The notes below the pieces were generated by a model. It had not been told where the DNA came from and ran no database searches. It saw only the letters and a list, made by a program, of their open reading frames with translations. The translations under genes and the position numbers were made by a program. A DNA stretch of 64,000 nt from Aedoeadaptatus coli (GTDB lineage Bacteria > Bacillota > Clostridia > Tissierellales > Peptoniphilaceae), in contig NZ_OPYI01000005.1 in NCBI RefSeq assembly GCF_900343085.1, forward strand, positions 1 through 64,000. The letters run 5' to 3'. Positions 8,223 to 16,083 of this stretch are shown here, piece by piece. How positions within the stretch are numbered: the stretch's first letter is position 1; every line of letters begins with the position of its first letter.

Positions 8223-8780
8223 ATGGAAAGCCAAATTATCTCTCGTGCCAAAGCCCGTGATCCCGAGGCCCTGGCCCAGTTGCTCGTCGATCTCGTGCCC
8301 ATTACCCGGGCCACGATCCGCCGCATTCAGCCCTACGCGCAGGATCCGGACAATCTCTACGGCGAGGCGAATCTCATTCTCCTCGACGCCGTGGATGACT
8401 TCGATCCCGAGCGGGGCGTGCCCTTTCATCTCTATTACCGAAAGTGCCTGTCGTATTTCCTAATGGACGATTTGAAGCGCAGCATGAAAAAGCCCACTGT
8501 GCCCCTCACGGCGGAAATGGAAGCTGTCGTAGCCGACGTGGCGGACACGGAGGAGGATTTTATTCTCCTGGAGCGGGCCGAGGAGCTACACCAAATCGTA
8601 AACGATCTGCCGTTTCGGGAGCGGGCGGTGGTGAGTTTGTATTTTTTCTGCCATCTGTCTCTTTCGGAAATCGCCGCCCGCCTGGGGATTTCTTATCAGA
8701 CGGTGGCCAACACGAAATCCCGCGCCATGAACCATTTAAGGAGGATCTATGCTTCTAAACAAACAGTTGATTCACTATAA
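8223..8780 (+). CDS. Sigma-70 family RNA polymerase sigma factor (YvrI/UviA-like)
   Basis: 185 residues. Region 2 is at about residues 10-90 (LVDLVPITRATIRRIQ..., FDPERGVPFHLYYRKCLSYFLMDDLKR) and region 4 at about 125-178 (LPFRERAVVSLYFFCHLSLS then EIAARLGISYQTVANTKSRA), the helix-turn-helix that reads the -35 box. There is no region 1 or 3, as in small alternative sigma factors. The start at 8223 has AAAGGAG before it; an earlier in-frame start has none. Its last 32 bases overlap the amidase gene and contain that gene's ribosome site. Closeness to yvrJ recalls the B. subtilis yvrI-yvrJ arrangement. What it transcribes is not shown by the sequence. Confidence 0.9.
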   Translation: MESQIISRAKARDPEALAQLLVDLVPITRATIRRIQPYAQDPDNLYGEANLILLDAVDDFDPERGVPFHLYYRKCLSYFLMDDLKRSMKKPTVPLTAEMEAVVADVADTEEDFILLERAEELHQIVNDLPFRERAVVSLYFFCHLSLSEIAARLGISYQTVANTKSRAMNHLRRIYASKQTVDSL

Positions 8781-9222
8781 TTATTCGTCGAGAAACGGCG
8801 CCCGCATCGCCTACATCGTCGTCCATGACACGGGCAATCCCGATCGCGGCGCCGACGCCATGGCCCACTACCGCTATTTCTCCGGCGGCAACCGCAAGGC
8901 GAGCGCCCATTATTTCGTGGACGATAAGGGCGTGGTGCAAATCATCGAAGATGCCTACGCCGCCTGGCACTGCGGCGACGGACATGGAGCCCACGGCATC
9001 ACCAATCGCAATTCCATCGGCGTGGAAATTTGCATCAACGAGGGCATCGACCGCAAGGCCGCCTTGGCCCACGCCCGCAATTTAGTGAAAGAGCTCATGG
9101 CCTTCTACCGCATTCCGAAAGACCATGTGGTGCGCCATTTCGATGCGTCGCGAAAAATTTGCCCCGGCACCATGGCAAAAAACAATTGGGCCGAGTGGTG
9201 GGGCTTCTGGGAAAGCCTGTAA
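8749..9222 (+). CDS. N-acetylmuramoyl-L-alanine amidase (Amidase_2), endolysin-like
   Basis: 157 residues, a single Amidase_2/PGRP domain that cuts the bond between muramic acid and the peptide stem in peptidoglycan. Zinc ligands are visible as His in YIVVHDTGN (residue 26), His in VVRHFDASRK and Cys in KICPG near the C-terminus; HYFVDDKGVVQ and the WHCG segment are typical. There is no signal peptide and no cell-wall-binding domain, so export would need a holin-like pore or lysis, as with phage endolysins. AAGGAGG (8738-8744) lies inside the sigma gene and the two genes overlap by 32 bases, so amidase translation is tied to the sigma factor. Confidence 0.93.
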   Translation: MLLNKQLIHYNYSSRNGARIAYIVVHDTGNPDRGADAMAHYRYFSGGNRKASAHYFVDDKGVVQIIEDAYAAWHCGDGHGAHGITNRNSIGVEICINEGIDRKAALAHARNLVKELMAFYRIPKDHVVRHFDASRKICPGTMAKNNWAEWWGFWESL

Positions 9223-9253
9223 AATTCTCCGCCCCACCGATTCCTTCCACGAT

Positions 9254-9277
9254 ACGAGCCTTCGGGCTCGTTTTTTT
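9254..9277 (+). terminator. Terminator after the amidase gene
   Basis: CGAGCC-TTCG-GGCTCG followed by TTTTTTT. Confidence 0.93.
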
Positions 9278-9319
9278 GTGGTTTAATTTCGGACTATAAG
9301 AATAATTCGCCGTCATTTC

Positions 9320-9381
9320 GGCCAAATACTTGAATAAAAAACGGCCAAATACTTGAATGAAAAGTAGCCAAACACTTGAAT
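9320..9381. repeat. Three 23-bp iteron-like direct repeats
   Basis: The 16-base core GGCCAAATACTTGAAT occurs at 9320-9335 and 9343-9358, and as AGCCAAACACTTGAAT at 9366-9381, spaced exactly 23 bases apart with AT-rich linkers. The spacing is about two helical turns. No gene overlaps it. Confidence 0.85.
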
Positions 9382-9532
9382 CGCTTTGTTCTTATTTAAG
9401 GAAATACATTTCGAACCGGGTCCCCTGCGGAACTATTTCGAAATAGGATAGAATCGACCATCTGACTTAGCAAGAAATACGAAACAGATTCCGCCCGGCA
9501 AGGTCGTCGACTTGACGGAAGGAAGATAAAAG

Positions 9533-9733
9533 ATGCGCAGAGAGAGAAAGCCCGCAATAACAAAAATACAGATTGTATCAAATAATATCCCCTACGGCGC
9601 CTGCCCCGAACCGGAGGATGAGGCGGAGCAGCTGCCGGTAATTGAAAGGGACGGGCAGGTCGCGATTACGAGGTACGCTTATGATCCCGATGCGGGTGCG
9701 TCATCTTATCCGACTCGGACACTTCGAACATAA
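9533..9733 (+). CDS. Small hypothetical protein, possibly a gene remnant
   Basis: 66 residues, not recognised. It has a basic start (MRRERKPAITKIQIV) and an acidic middle (PEPEDEAEQLPVIERDG), then VAITRYAYD; no membrane segment. GGAAGGA lies 8 bases before the ATG. It is alone between the 23-bp repeats and a terminator. A perfect 14-bp palindrome CTATTTCGAAATAG lies at 9433-9446, about 90 bases upstream. It may be the N-terminal remnant of a longer protein whose rest is lost. The only support is the ribosome site and the following hairpin. Confidence 0.35.
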   Translation: MRRERKPAITKIQIVSNNIPYGACPEPEDEAEQLPVIERDGQVAITRYAYDPDAGASSYPTRTLRT

Positions 9734-9760
9734 AATAATGGGCTGTAAAGCTGTTGAGAA

Positions 9761-9806
9761 AACGGATTTTAGGATTTCAAAAGAAATCTTGAAATCCGTT
9801 TTTTTC
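9761..9806 (+). terminator. Terminator before the methyltransferase gene
   Basis: AACGGATTT ... AAATCCGTT followed by TTTTT, with a nested GGATTTC / GAAATC pairing. Confidence 0.75.
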
Positions 9807-9871
9807 CGTTAAATAGTCGTAAGGGGACATGGTATAATATGCATGATAATAAGTATCAAAAGGAGGGGGCT

Positions 9872-10489
9872 ATGTTTCGACGTTTTTTAGAAAATTTCAG
9901 AAAACCGGAAGATAATTTTTCCGGCAGATTGATGTTAATGAGCATGAATCAGGGCCATGAAAAATTAGCGAAGTGGGGAAGGTCTTACATAAAAATGAAT
10001 AAAGGGGATACGGTCTTGGATTTGGGCTGCGGCGGCGGTCGAAACATAGAGTATTTCTTGACTCAAGGGGCCAAAGTCTACGGCATGGACCACTCGGAAG
10101 CCGGTGTAAACATGGCGCGTGAGAGAAATAAAGAGGCGATCGAGTCCGGAAGATGCCAAATTCTCGTGGGGGATGTGAAGCGCCTTCCCTTTAAGGATGA
10201 ATCCATGGCTATCGTCACGGCCTTTGAAACGATTTATTTTTGGAACGACATTGAAACGTGCTTTAAGGAAATTTACCGCGTGTTAAAAAGAGGCGGGCAG
10301 TTTCTCATATGCAATGAAGTCTCGTCGATGAAGAGAAGAGATGTAAGGATTTTAGCCAAAAAGATTACCATGGAAGTCTACACACCCGACGACTTGACGA
10401 ATATGCTTACGAAGGCCGGGTTTTCCTGTGATTATCATTTGGACAGAAAAGAGCAACTGGCATTCATCGCGAAAAAACAGATCATTTAA
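9872..10489 (+). CDS. Class I SAM-dependent methyltransferase
   Basis: 205 residues. The SAM-binding motif I VLDLGCGGGRNI is at about residues 49-60, motif II (VYGMDHSEAGVNMAR) follows, and motif III is VGDVKRLPFKDESM; the fold is a Methyltransf_11/25 type. The substrate cannot be told from sequence. The start at 9872 is preceded by AAAAGGAGGGGG; an ATG at 9839 lies directly against a TATAAT (9833-9838) and would be upstream of the transcription start. It is the first of three close genes (gaps of 18 and 32 bases) with an ATC-hydrolase-like protein and an alpha/beta hydrolase, probably one operon. Confidence 0.88.
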   Translation: MFRRFLENFRKPEDNFSGRLMLMSMNQGHEKLAKWGRSYIKMNKGDTVLDLGCGGGRNIEYFLTQGAKVYGMDHSEAGVNMARERNKEAIESGRCQILVGDVKRLPFKDESMAIVTAFETIYFWNDIETCFKEIYRVLKRGGQFLICNEVSSMKRRDVRILAKKITMEVYTPDDLTNMLTKAGFSCDYHLDRKEQLAFIAKKQII

Positions 10490-10507
10490 AGGAACGAGGG
10501 ATGAGTG

Positions 10508-11134
10508 ATGAAATATCGTGGTTTTTATTTCTGTTTGTTTCGACATCCGATGAAAAAAGTCTTGGCGGATACATATGGGCGGGCCTATGCCGGCGAAATC
10601 ATCAAAAAAAGCAAGAAGGTGTATCGAAAGCTTGTAGAAGAAGCGGACGATATCGGCGAGGACAATCCCATGGCCTACAATGAGATGTTTGCCCTCGTGT
10701 TTGTCGCCCCCTATTTGGCAAGCGAAAAAAAGATTCCGCCTGAAATCGTGCAGGAGACGATGCGTCGGTCCCTTTATTTTGTCCGGCCGTATTTTTCTCT
10801 CGTCGACCTCAATACGAAGTGGGGGAAGGCGGCCAACAAGAAAAAGGTTCTGAAGTATGTTAAATGGTATACGCCGGAAAAGGAAAAGCGCTTCCCCACG
10901 TCGTTTAAAGTGGATTTTGAAGGAGAGCCCTACGCGGGGGCCTGTTACTACAGAATCACCCGTTGCCCGATTTGCGCCTACACGGAGAAGCTCGGGGTAG
11001 CCGAATTAATGCCCTTGTTTTGCGAGCTGGACGAGGTGATGATAAGCCTTCAACATGGCGTACTCCACAGAAAAGGCACCATCGCCAACGGCGCGGATTG
11101 TTGCGATTATTTTATTACAGGCGATAGAGAATGA
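10508..11134 (+). CDS. L-2-amino-thiazoline-4-carboxylate hydrolase-like protein
   Basis: 208 residues. The C-terminal half (RITRCPICAYTEKLGVAELM, LCELD-type FCELDEVMISL, then ADCCDYFI) fits the ATC hydrolase family, which in Pseudomonas opens the thiazoline ring on the way to L-cysteine; most family members in Firmicutes have untested functions. The conserved cysteines (CPIC, DCCD) could bind metal or act in catalysis. An in-frame GTG lies just before the chosen ATG; GAGGG sits 7 bases upstream. It lies between a methyltransferase and a hydrolase, suggesting small-molecule modification rather than housekeeping cysteine metabolism. Confidence 0.8.
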   Translation: MKYRGFYFCLFRHPMKKVLADTYGRAYAGEIIKKSKKVYRKLVEEADDIGEDNPMAYNEMFALVFVAPYLASEKKIPPEIVQETMRRSLYFVRPYFSLVDLNTKWGKAANKKKVLKYVKWYTPEKEKRFPTSFKVDFEGEPYAGACYYRITRCPICAYTEKLGVAELMPLFCELDEVMISLQHGVLHRKGTIANGADCCDYFITGDRE

Positions 11135-11166
11135 ACCGCAGGGCGATCTTCAAGGAGTGAAATAAG

Positions 11167-12105
11167 ATGAGTGTAATGTATAAGGCGGCATCGACGATTG
11201 TGAGACTTCTCGGCGTCAAAAAGATGTTTTTAAAGAACAAGGAAGAGATGCTCGCCTATGCGAGGAAAGAAAATGCGAAAGCGGTCTTTGATTTAAAGAA
11301 GGCGATGAAGCGGGCCGAGAGGAAAAACTATATTCTCTTCCACAGAGAGATCATGGGATACAGGCTGCTTTCTTACCAAAAAGATCAAATGGCCGGGGAG
11401 GCTGCGGTTCTCTATCTCTTCGGCGGCGGCATGATTACGCAGCCGGACAAATTGGATTTTTCTTTGGCGGAAAGAATCATGGAGAAAACGGATAAAGACG
11501 TTTGGTTTTTGTTCTATCCCCTTTGTTCGGAGGATGTAAAGGTGGACAAGACATACGACGTTTGCTTTGAAACCTATCGGCTGATGACCGAAAATTACAA
11601 GGCAAAGAACATAAGTGTCCTCGGTTTTTCCTCCGGCGCTTGCCTTTCCCTTGGGATCTTTCTACATAACAATGCCTTAGGCCGGCCCCTTCCCATGCCC
11701 GGCAAAATTATTTCAGTTTCACCCGGCGGCATACCCGACTTAAGCCTCGATGAAAATAAAGAAATATGGGAGAAAGTCAATGCTCTCAACCACAAGGACA
11801 TAATGATTGATCCCACATATCTAAAGACGGCAAGGGAGATTGCAAAAGGAGATGCAGACCTGCCTGAATATATGTTGGACGGAACGGTGGGGGATTTTAC
11901 GGACTTCCCGAAAACATACTTTTATTACGGCGAAAATGAATGCCTTTATGCCTTTGCCGATGAATTTAAAAAAGCCATGGAAAAACACCATGCGTCCTAC
12001 GAAATTATTGTGGGGAATGGCATGTGCCACTGTTATCCTTTGGTGCGGTTTTTCAGAGAAGGCAGGGAGGCGCAGGATAAAATCATTGAATTGTTGAAGT
12101 CTTAA
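11167..12105 (+). CDS. Alpha/beta hydrolase-fold protein
   Basis: 312 residues, cytosolic. The oxyanion-hole segment YLFGGGMI (about residue 80) and nucleophile elbow GFSSGA (G-x-S-x-G, about residue 156) are present; a C-terminal His in NGMCHCYP fits the catalytic triad, and an Asp/Glu may lie in YYGENE. This is the layout of the hormone-sensitive-lipase-like alpha/beta hydrolase_3 group (esterase/acetylesterase). The N-terminal 70 residues are lysine-rich and helical. AAGGAG lies before the ATG. It is the last gene of the three-gene set, closed by a terminator at 12123. Confidence 0.85.
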   Translation: MSVMYKAASTIVRLLGVKKMFLKNKEEMLAYARKENAKAVFDLKKAMKRAERKNYILFHREIMGYRLLSYQKDQMAGEAAVLYLFGGGMITQPDKLDFSLAERIMEKTDKDVWFLFYPLCSEDVKVDKTYDVCFETYRLMTENYKAKNISVLGFSSGACLSLGIFLHNNALGRPLPMPGKIISVSPGGIPDLSLDENKEIWEKVNALNHKDIMIDPTYLKTAREIAKGDADLPEYMLDGTVGDFTDFPKTYFYYGENECLYAFADEFKKAMEKHHASYEIIVGNGMCHCYPLVRFFREGREAQDKIIELLKS

Positions 12106-12122
12106 AAAACGCAAATTTCATG

Positions 12123-12151
12123 AAAGCATCTACGCGCGTAGGTGCTTTTCT
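12123..12151 (+). terminator. Terminator after the alpha/beta hydrolase gene
   Basis: AAAGCATCTAC-GCGC-GTAGGTGCTTT followed by TCTTATTT; 11-bp stem with one G-U pair. Confidence 0.85.
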
Positions 12152-12411
12152 TATTTCAAATTTCAGGAAACTTTCCATGCACGGAAAAGGCGTAGGGCAA
12201 TCCAAGGAGGATGCGGCATCGCAGACGTTCACCGCCACCTGTCTTTGGATACTTTCAATTTGTTACTAGCCTTAATGCCCGCGTCTTGATGTAAAGTTAT
12301 TATCATGGTAATGTTAAGACATATTAAAATTCGGCGCATCTCAAGCAAGGATTGGCTTTTGCGAAATAAATGATTTAAAACGGTACGAAGCGGGATTAAA
12401 GGAGGCAGGGA
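12152..12411 (+). other. Non-coding stretch before the mgtC-like gene
   Basis: About 260 bases with no supported gene. TTGATG at 12286-12291 may be a -35 box, but the facing -10 (TAATGT, 12309-12314) is poor. An imperfect palindrome ATTATCATGGTAAT lies nearby. I see no recognisable magnesium-sensing RNA here. Confidence 0.4.
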
Positions 12412-13098
12412 ATGAATGTATTTTCAGTGGCAGGCAGAATCATTCTGGCGGCCTTTTTAGGGGCGATTATCGGCATGGAAAGGGAAAGGAAACACAAAGC
12501 GGCCGGTTTCAGAACTCATATTATTGTCAGCGTCGGCGCCTGTTTAATTATGCTGATCGGCATCGACGGCGTCGGAAAATTATCCGGCAGCGAAAAATGG
12601 GACGCCCTTAGGCTTCCGGCCCAGGTGATCAGCGGCATCGGCTTTTTAGGTGCGGGCACCATTCTCCAAACGAAGGATGGGGTATCCGGCCTCACCACGG
12701 CGGCGACCTTGTGGCTTTCCGCAGCCATCGGGCTTGCGGCGGGCATCGGCTATTACGAAGGCGCCGTTATCGCCACGGTGATTTGCCTGATCACGTTGAT
12801 CTCGCTTAGGGGAATCGGCGATTGGATTACTAATCGAAGGACGAAGACCTATATCATGGTGTTTCAAACGCCGAATTTCGAGATGGATCGTTTTCTGGAC
12901 TTTACGTCGGAACAGGGCGTGGAGGTGAGGAAGCTAGACATCCTCGACGAGGACATGGAGGATGCTTCCATGATCGAGTCCACCCTGTCTTTTCATGAAA
13001 ATTACAACATCGGAAGCTTTTTCAAGAAATTAAAGTCGGACTATCATTTGAAATCGGTGCGATTGAGCGACGGAGAAAACGGAAGACGTGCTAAATAA
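12412..13098 (+). CDS. MgtC/SapB family membrane protein
   Basis: 228 residues. The N-terminal 140 residues hold four to five membrane segments with family signatures LGAIIGMERERKHKAAGFRT, SVGACLIML, PAQVISGIGFLGAGTI and GLTTAATLWLSAAIGLAAG. The C-terminal 75 residues form a soluble ACT-like tail. MgtC proteins are linked to growth in low magnesium and, in pathogens, to survival in macrophages through effects on the F-type ATPase and phosphate; the exact role in this lineage is not known. AAAGGAGG lies 7 bases before the ATG. It stands alone. Confidence 0.93.
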   Translation: MNVFSVAGRIILAAFLGAIIGMERERKHKAAGFRTHIIVSVGACLIMLIGIDGVGKLSGSEKWDALRLPAQVISGIGFLGAGTILQTKDGVSGLTTAATLWLSAAIGLAAGIGYYEGAVIATVICLITLISLRGIGDWITNRRTKTYIMVFQTPNFEMDRFLDFTSEQGVEVRKLDILDEDMEDASMIESTLSFHENYNIGSFFKKLKSDYHLKSVRLSDGENGRRAK

Positions 13099-13337
13099 AG
13101 GAAAATGACCGCAAACGAACGCCAAACGCCCGAAGCAATTCCGACGAAGAGAGATTGTCGCTATCAAGATTTGGCATGGGAAAAATTTTGGCATCCTAAT
13201 GGCACCGGCTTCTGTTGAAGGATTCGATCATTGATGGAAAATGTAGGCATTTAAACAGAAGCGTTGTTAAAACAACATACATTGGTTTCCTTTCCGATTA
13301 TGATTAAGAAAAGAAGAAACGAAAGGAGTCTGTTCAT

Positions 13338-14825
13338 ATGACAAAAAAACTTGATTTGAATAAAACGGTCTTCGAGCTGACACAACAATACCCGGAACTG
13401 GTCGATATTATGGCGGGACTGGGCTTTACTGAAATTACAAAAAAATCCATGTTGCATTCTGTAGGAAAGATGATGACCATTCCAAAGGGCGCGAAGATGA
13501 AAAAAATCTCCATGATAGATGTTGTGACCACGCTGATGCGCAACGGGTTTGATATCGTCGGTGACATGCCGGAGATGGCATCTGTATCGAAAGTTCAAGA
13601 GCAGGAAAAAACAAGTCGCCCATCTTCAGAGCGTAGAGAGCAGTTAAAAGCTTATTTGAAAAGACTCGGTGACGGAGAAGCGCTTGAAGACGTGCGGGCG
13701 GATTTTGTCCGCGATTTCGGAGAAGTGGAAGCCTCCGAGATTATGGAGGCGGAGCAGGAGCTTTTGAAAGAAGGCACGCCTCTCAGCGAGGTGCAGCGCT
13801 TGTGTGACGTTCACTCGGCTCTGTTTCACGGATCGACCGCTGAAGAGAAAATCGCCAATGCCGAAAAGGAAGTGGAGGCCTCGGTCTTAAGAAAAAAGGC
13901 GCAGGTGGCAGGGCAAGAGAATAAGGCCAAGTCCGCGGCCCTCGAAGAAATCCCGGGTCATCCCCTTTCCACTCTAAAGAAAGAAAACGAGGCGCTATCT
14001 GCGCTGCTCACAAAATTTAAAGAGAGCAGAGATGAATCGGTCCTTCCTCAAATTCGCGAGCTTTCGATTCACTACGCCAAGAAAGGCGATCTTCTCTACC
14101 CCTTGCTCAACGTTCACTACGGAATCTCCGGCCCTTCCGATGTGATGTGGACGGTAGACGATGAAATTCGGGATACGCTCTCTTCCCTTGCGAAGGAAAA
14201 AGAACGCGGCAACAAATGGAACACGAGGCTGGATGCCGTGCTTACTCGGGCGGAAGAGATGATTTATAAAGAAGAGAACATTCTGTTTCCAATCTGTGCG
14301 GTTAATTTTTCGAAAGAAGAATGGTACGGCATTTATCGGGATGCCAAAGATTATGCTGCCTGCTTCGGCGTAGAAAAAGAGATGTGGAGCGATGCCGAAA
14401 ACATGGCGCAGGCGGTGGATGAAGCTTCGGAAGGGGAGATCGTCATGCCCGGCGGTCGCCTGAGGATCGAGGAGCTGACCGCCCTTTTGAACACGATTCC
14501 CATGGAGATTACCTTTGTCGATGCAGACAATATCAATCGCTTCTTCGACGAAGGTCCGAAGGTATTCAAACGCCCCCTCATGGCACTGAACCGCGAGGTT
14601 TTCGCTTGCCATCCGCCGAAAATCGAACCCATGGTGCGTCAGATTATCGACGATTTCAGACAGGGCCGTCGCGATTTTGTGGAAGTATGGATGGAAAAAG
14701 AAGGACGAACCATGCTTGTTCGATACATGGCTGTGCGGGACAAGGACAACAAATACCTCGGTACCCTGGAATTGGTACAGGACATGGAGTTTGCAAAAGA
14801 ACATTTCCTCGGGGACAAAGCATAA
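13338..14825 (+). CDS. DUF438/hemerythrin/PAS domain protein
   Basis: 495 residues, cytosolic. An N-terminal DUF1858 domain (about 5-75, FELTQQYPELVDIMAGLGF) is followed by DUF438 (about 95-170), a hemerythrin HHE-like domain (about 215-350, with a spread of His and Glu able to hold a di-iron centre, e.g. SIHYAKKGDLLYPLLNVHYG and EENILFPIC), and a C-terminal PAS domain (about 375-490, TIPMEITFVDADNINRFFD). This architecture is common in anaerobes and is thought to sense or handle oxygen or nitric oxide; the function is inferred. AAAGGAG precedes the ATG. It has its own terminator. It lies near a Crp/Fnr regulator and a bicupin, making a likely redox-stress locus. Confidence 0.92.
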   Translation: MTKKLDLNKTVFELTQQYPELVDIMAGLGFTEITKKSMLHSVGKMMTIPKGAKMKKISMIDVVTTLMRNGFDIVGDMPEMASVSKVQEQEKTSRPSSERREQLKAYLKRLGDGEALEDVRADFVRDFGEVEASEIMEAEQELLKEGTPLSEVQRLCDVHSALFHGSTAEEKIANAEKEVEASVLRKKAQVAGQENKAKSAALEEIPGHPLSTLKKENEALSALLTKFKESRDESVLPQIRELSIHYAKKGDLLYPLLNVHYGISGPSDVMWTVDDEIRDTLSSLAKEKERGNKWNTRLDAVLTRAEEMIYKEENILFPICAVNFSKEEWYGIYRDAKDYAACFGVEKEMWSDAENMAQAVDEASEGEIVMPGGRLRIEELTALLNTIPMEITFVDADNINRFFDEGPKVFKRPLMALNREVFACHPPKIEPMVRQIIDDFRQGRRDFVEVWMEKEGRTMLVRYMAVRDKDNKYLGTLELVQDMEFAKEHFLGDKA

Positions 14826-14836
14826 TTTTGCGCAAC

Positions 14837-14879
14837 AAAAAAGATTCTCTGTCGCTACCATGGACAGAGAATCTTTTTT
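14837..14879 (+). terminator. Terminator after the DUF438 gene
   Basis: A perfect 11-bp stem GATTCTCTGTC / GACAGAGAATC flanked by AAAAAA and TTTTTT, so it could work on both strands. Confidence 0.93.
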
Positions 14880-15035
14880 GATATGTTGCACATTCCGCAT
14901 AATCATCACACATCGCGTGAAGGTTTCCGGATCATGTGCTTTAGGCGCTCGTCGAGCGAACAAATGATGCCACAAGATATGCGGAGTCCTGTGCGCTGTA
15001 CCTTCCGCTTTCCTTGCATGGGATCAACAGCTTTC

Positions 15036-15407
15036 TTACGGATCGGTTCTTTCTTCTAACCATTCTTTCAAGACAACGGCATGATTATACTTCTCGTCTT
15101 TTGCACCATACAGCAGAGTCACCTGTTGATCCTCCGCTTTTCGCATGCACAAATTTTTAAATTCTTGTGACGCCGGGTTTCTATTCAATTCCTGCCTGTA
15201 AAGCGTCTTAAACGCATCGTATTTTGCAGGGTCATGAGAAAACCATTTTCGAAGTTCCTTTGATGGAGCAATTTCCTTTGCCCATAAATCGATTCGGGCA
15301 TTTTCCTTTCTTATGCCCCGCGGCCAGAGCCTGTCCACGAGCACGCGAAAACCATCAGTGTCCGCCGTCGGCTCATAAATGCGCTTGCATCGAAACTCAT
15401 TCATCAT
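15036..15407 (-). CDS. DUF488 family protein
   Basis: 123 residues, cytosolic. The family signature FRVLVDRLWPRGIRKENARI lies near the N-terminus, followed by the WFSHDPAKYDAFKTLYRQEL segment. DUF488 proteins are small and mostly uncharacterised. AAAGGAGGT on the minus strand lies 7 bases before the first ATG. The gene overlaps the 3' end of the Crp/Fnr regulator gene by 11 bases, so the two form a coupled operon. Confidence 0.92.
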   Translation of the reverse strand: MMNEFRCKRIYEPTADTDGFRVLVDRLWPRGIRKENARIDLWAKEIAPSKELRKWFSHDPAKYDAFKTLYRQELNRNPASQEFKNLCMRKAEDQQVTLLYGAKDEKYNHAVVLKEWLEERTDP

Positions 15408-16068
15408 GTACGACCTCCTTTAACAGGAATTCATTTTTACGGTAAGAAATGAGTCCTTCCGCCTGCATTTTAGAAAGTTCATTGGACATGGCACTGCGGT
15501 TTACGGCGAGGTAATCGGCAAGCTGTTGCCGATTAAAGGGGATGGTAAAGTGCGCGCTTCCATGTTTCAAGGCCTGCTCGGAAAAATAAGACAGGAGCCT
15601 TTCCCTTAGAGATTTGGAAGCGGTATGCATCATGCGGGAAGACATGTTTAAATTTTTTTGAGCGGAGATGCGGAGCATATTCTGAATGATGCGGTTATGA
15701 TACGCGCATCCTTTCCGGCAAGTCGTCAAAACATGTTTCATACTCAGAAAGACGATCTCGGTATCTTCGCAGGCTACGACATCGCACAGGAGCTCTTTTC
15801 CGGGAATGGCCGCGTAGTTTTCCGCAAAGACCTCTCCCTTGCCCATATGCCCGAAAATAATGCTGTTTCCCCAATAGAGATTTACGACGATATTGACGCT
15901 TCCGGATTCCACAAGCCCGAACGCATCGACAGGCGATCCGGCTCGAAAGATGACGTCTCCCTTTTGGAATTTGCGCTTATAGGCCCCTAGGCAGAGGAGG
16001 AGCTCTTTTATTTCACTTTCGCTAATGCCGCGGAAAAGCTGCGTGTTCGCGAGAAAAAAAGTATTCAT
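15397..16068 (-). CDS. Crp/Fnr family transcriptional regulator
   Basis: 223 residues: cyclic-nucleotide-binding-like beta-roll (about 5-120, FQKGDVIFRAGSPVDAFGLV, HMGKGEVFAE), a dimer helix, and a C-terminal winged helix with FNRQQLADYLAVNRSAMSNE as recognition region. The N-terminal cysteine cluster that holds Fe-S in Fnr is absent, and the cAMP pocket is not conserved, so the signal is unknown. GGAGG precedes the ATG. It is transcribed away from the bicupin gene; a Fnr-type site (16084-16097) lies 15 bases before its start and could give self-repression. DUF488 is downstream in the same operon. Confidence 0.93.
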   Translation of the reverse strand: MNTFFLANTQLFRGISESEIKELLLCLGAYKRKFQKGDVIFRAGSPVDAFGLVESGSVNIVVNLYWGNSIIFGHMGKGEVFAENYAAIPGKELLCDVVACEDTEIVFLSMKHVLTTCRKGCAYHNRIIQNMLRISAQKNLNMSSRMMHTASKSLRERLLSYFSEQALKHGSAHFTIPFNRQQLADYLAVNRSAMSNELSKMQAEGLISYRKNEFLLKEVVHDE

Positions 16069-16083
16069 AAAATCCTCCGGTAT

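Noticed and set aside
6878-9222. A prophage remnant as the source of the amidase and holin-like genes
   Set aside because: No phage structural, integrase or terminase genes lie nearby, and DUF1659-DUF2922-YvrJ is a conserved chromosomal set.
9320-9381. The 23-bp repeats as a CRISPR or plasmid origin
   Set aside because: Only three units with 7-base AT linkers; no spacers, no cas and no replication initiator gene nearby.
9839-9871. Upstream ATG of the methyltransferase gene
   Set aside because: It lies directly against a TATAAT box and has no ribosome site; ATG 9872 has AAAAGGAGGGGG.
12152-12411. A magnesium-sensing leader before the mgtC-like gene
   Set aside because: I could not find M-box or ykkC/yybP-type motifs or a convincing terminator/antiterminator pair.
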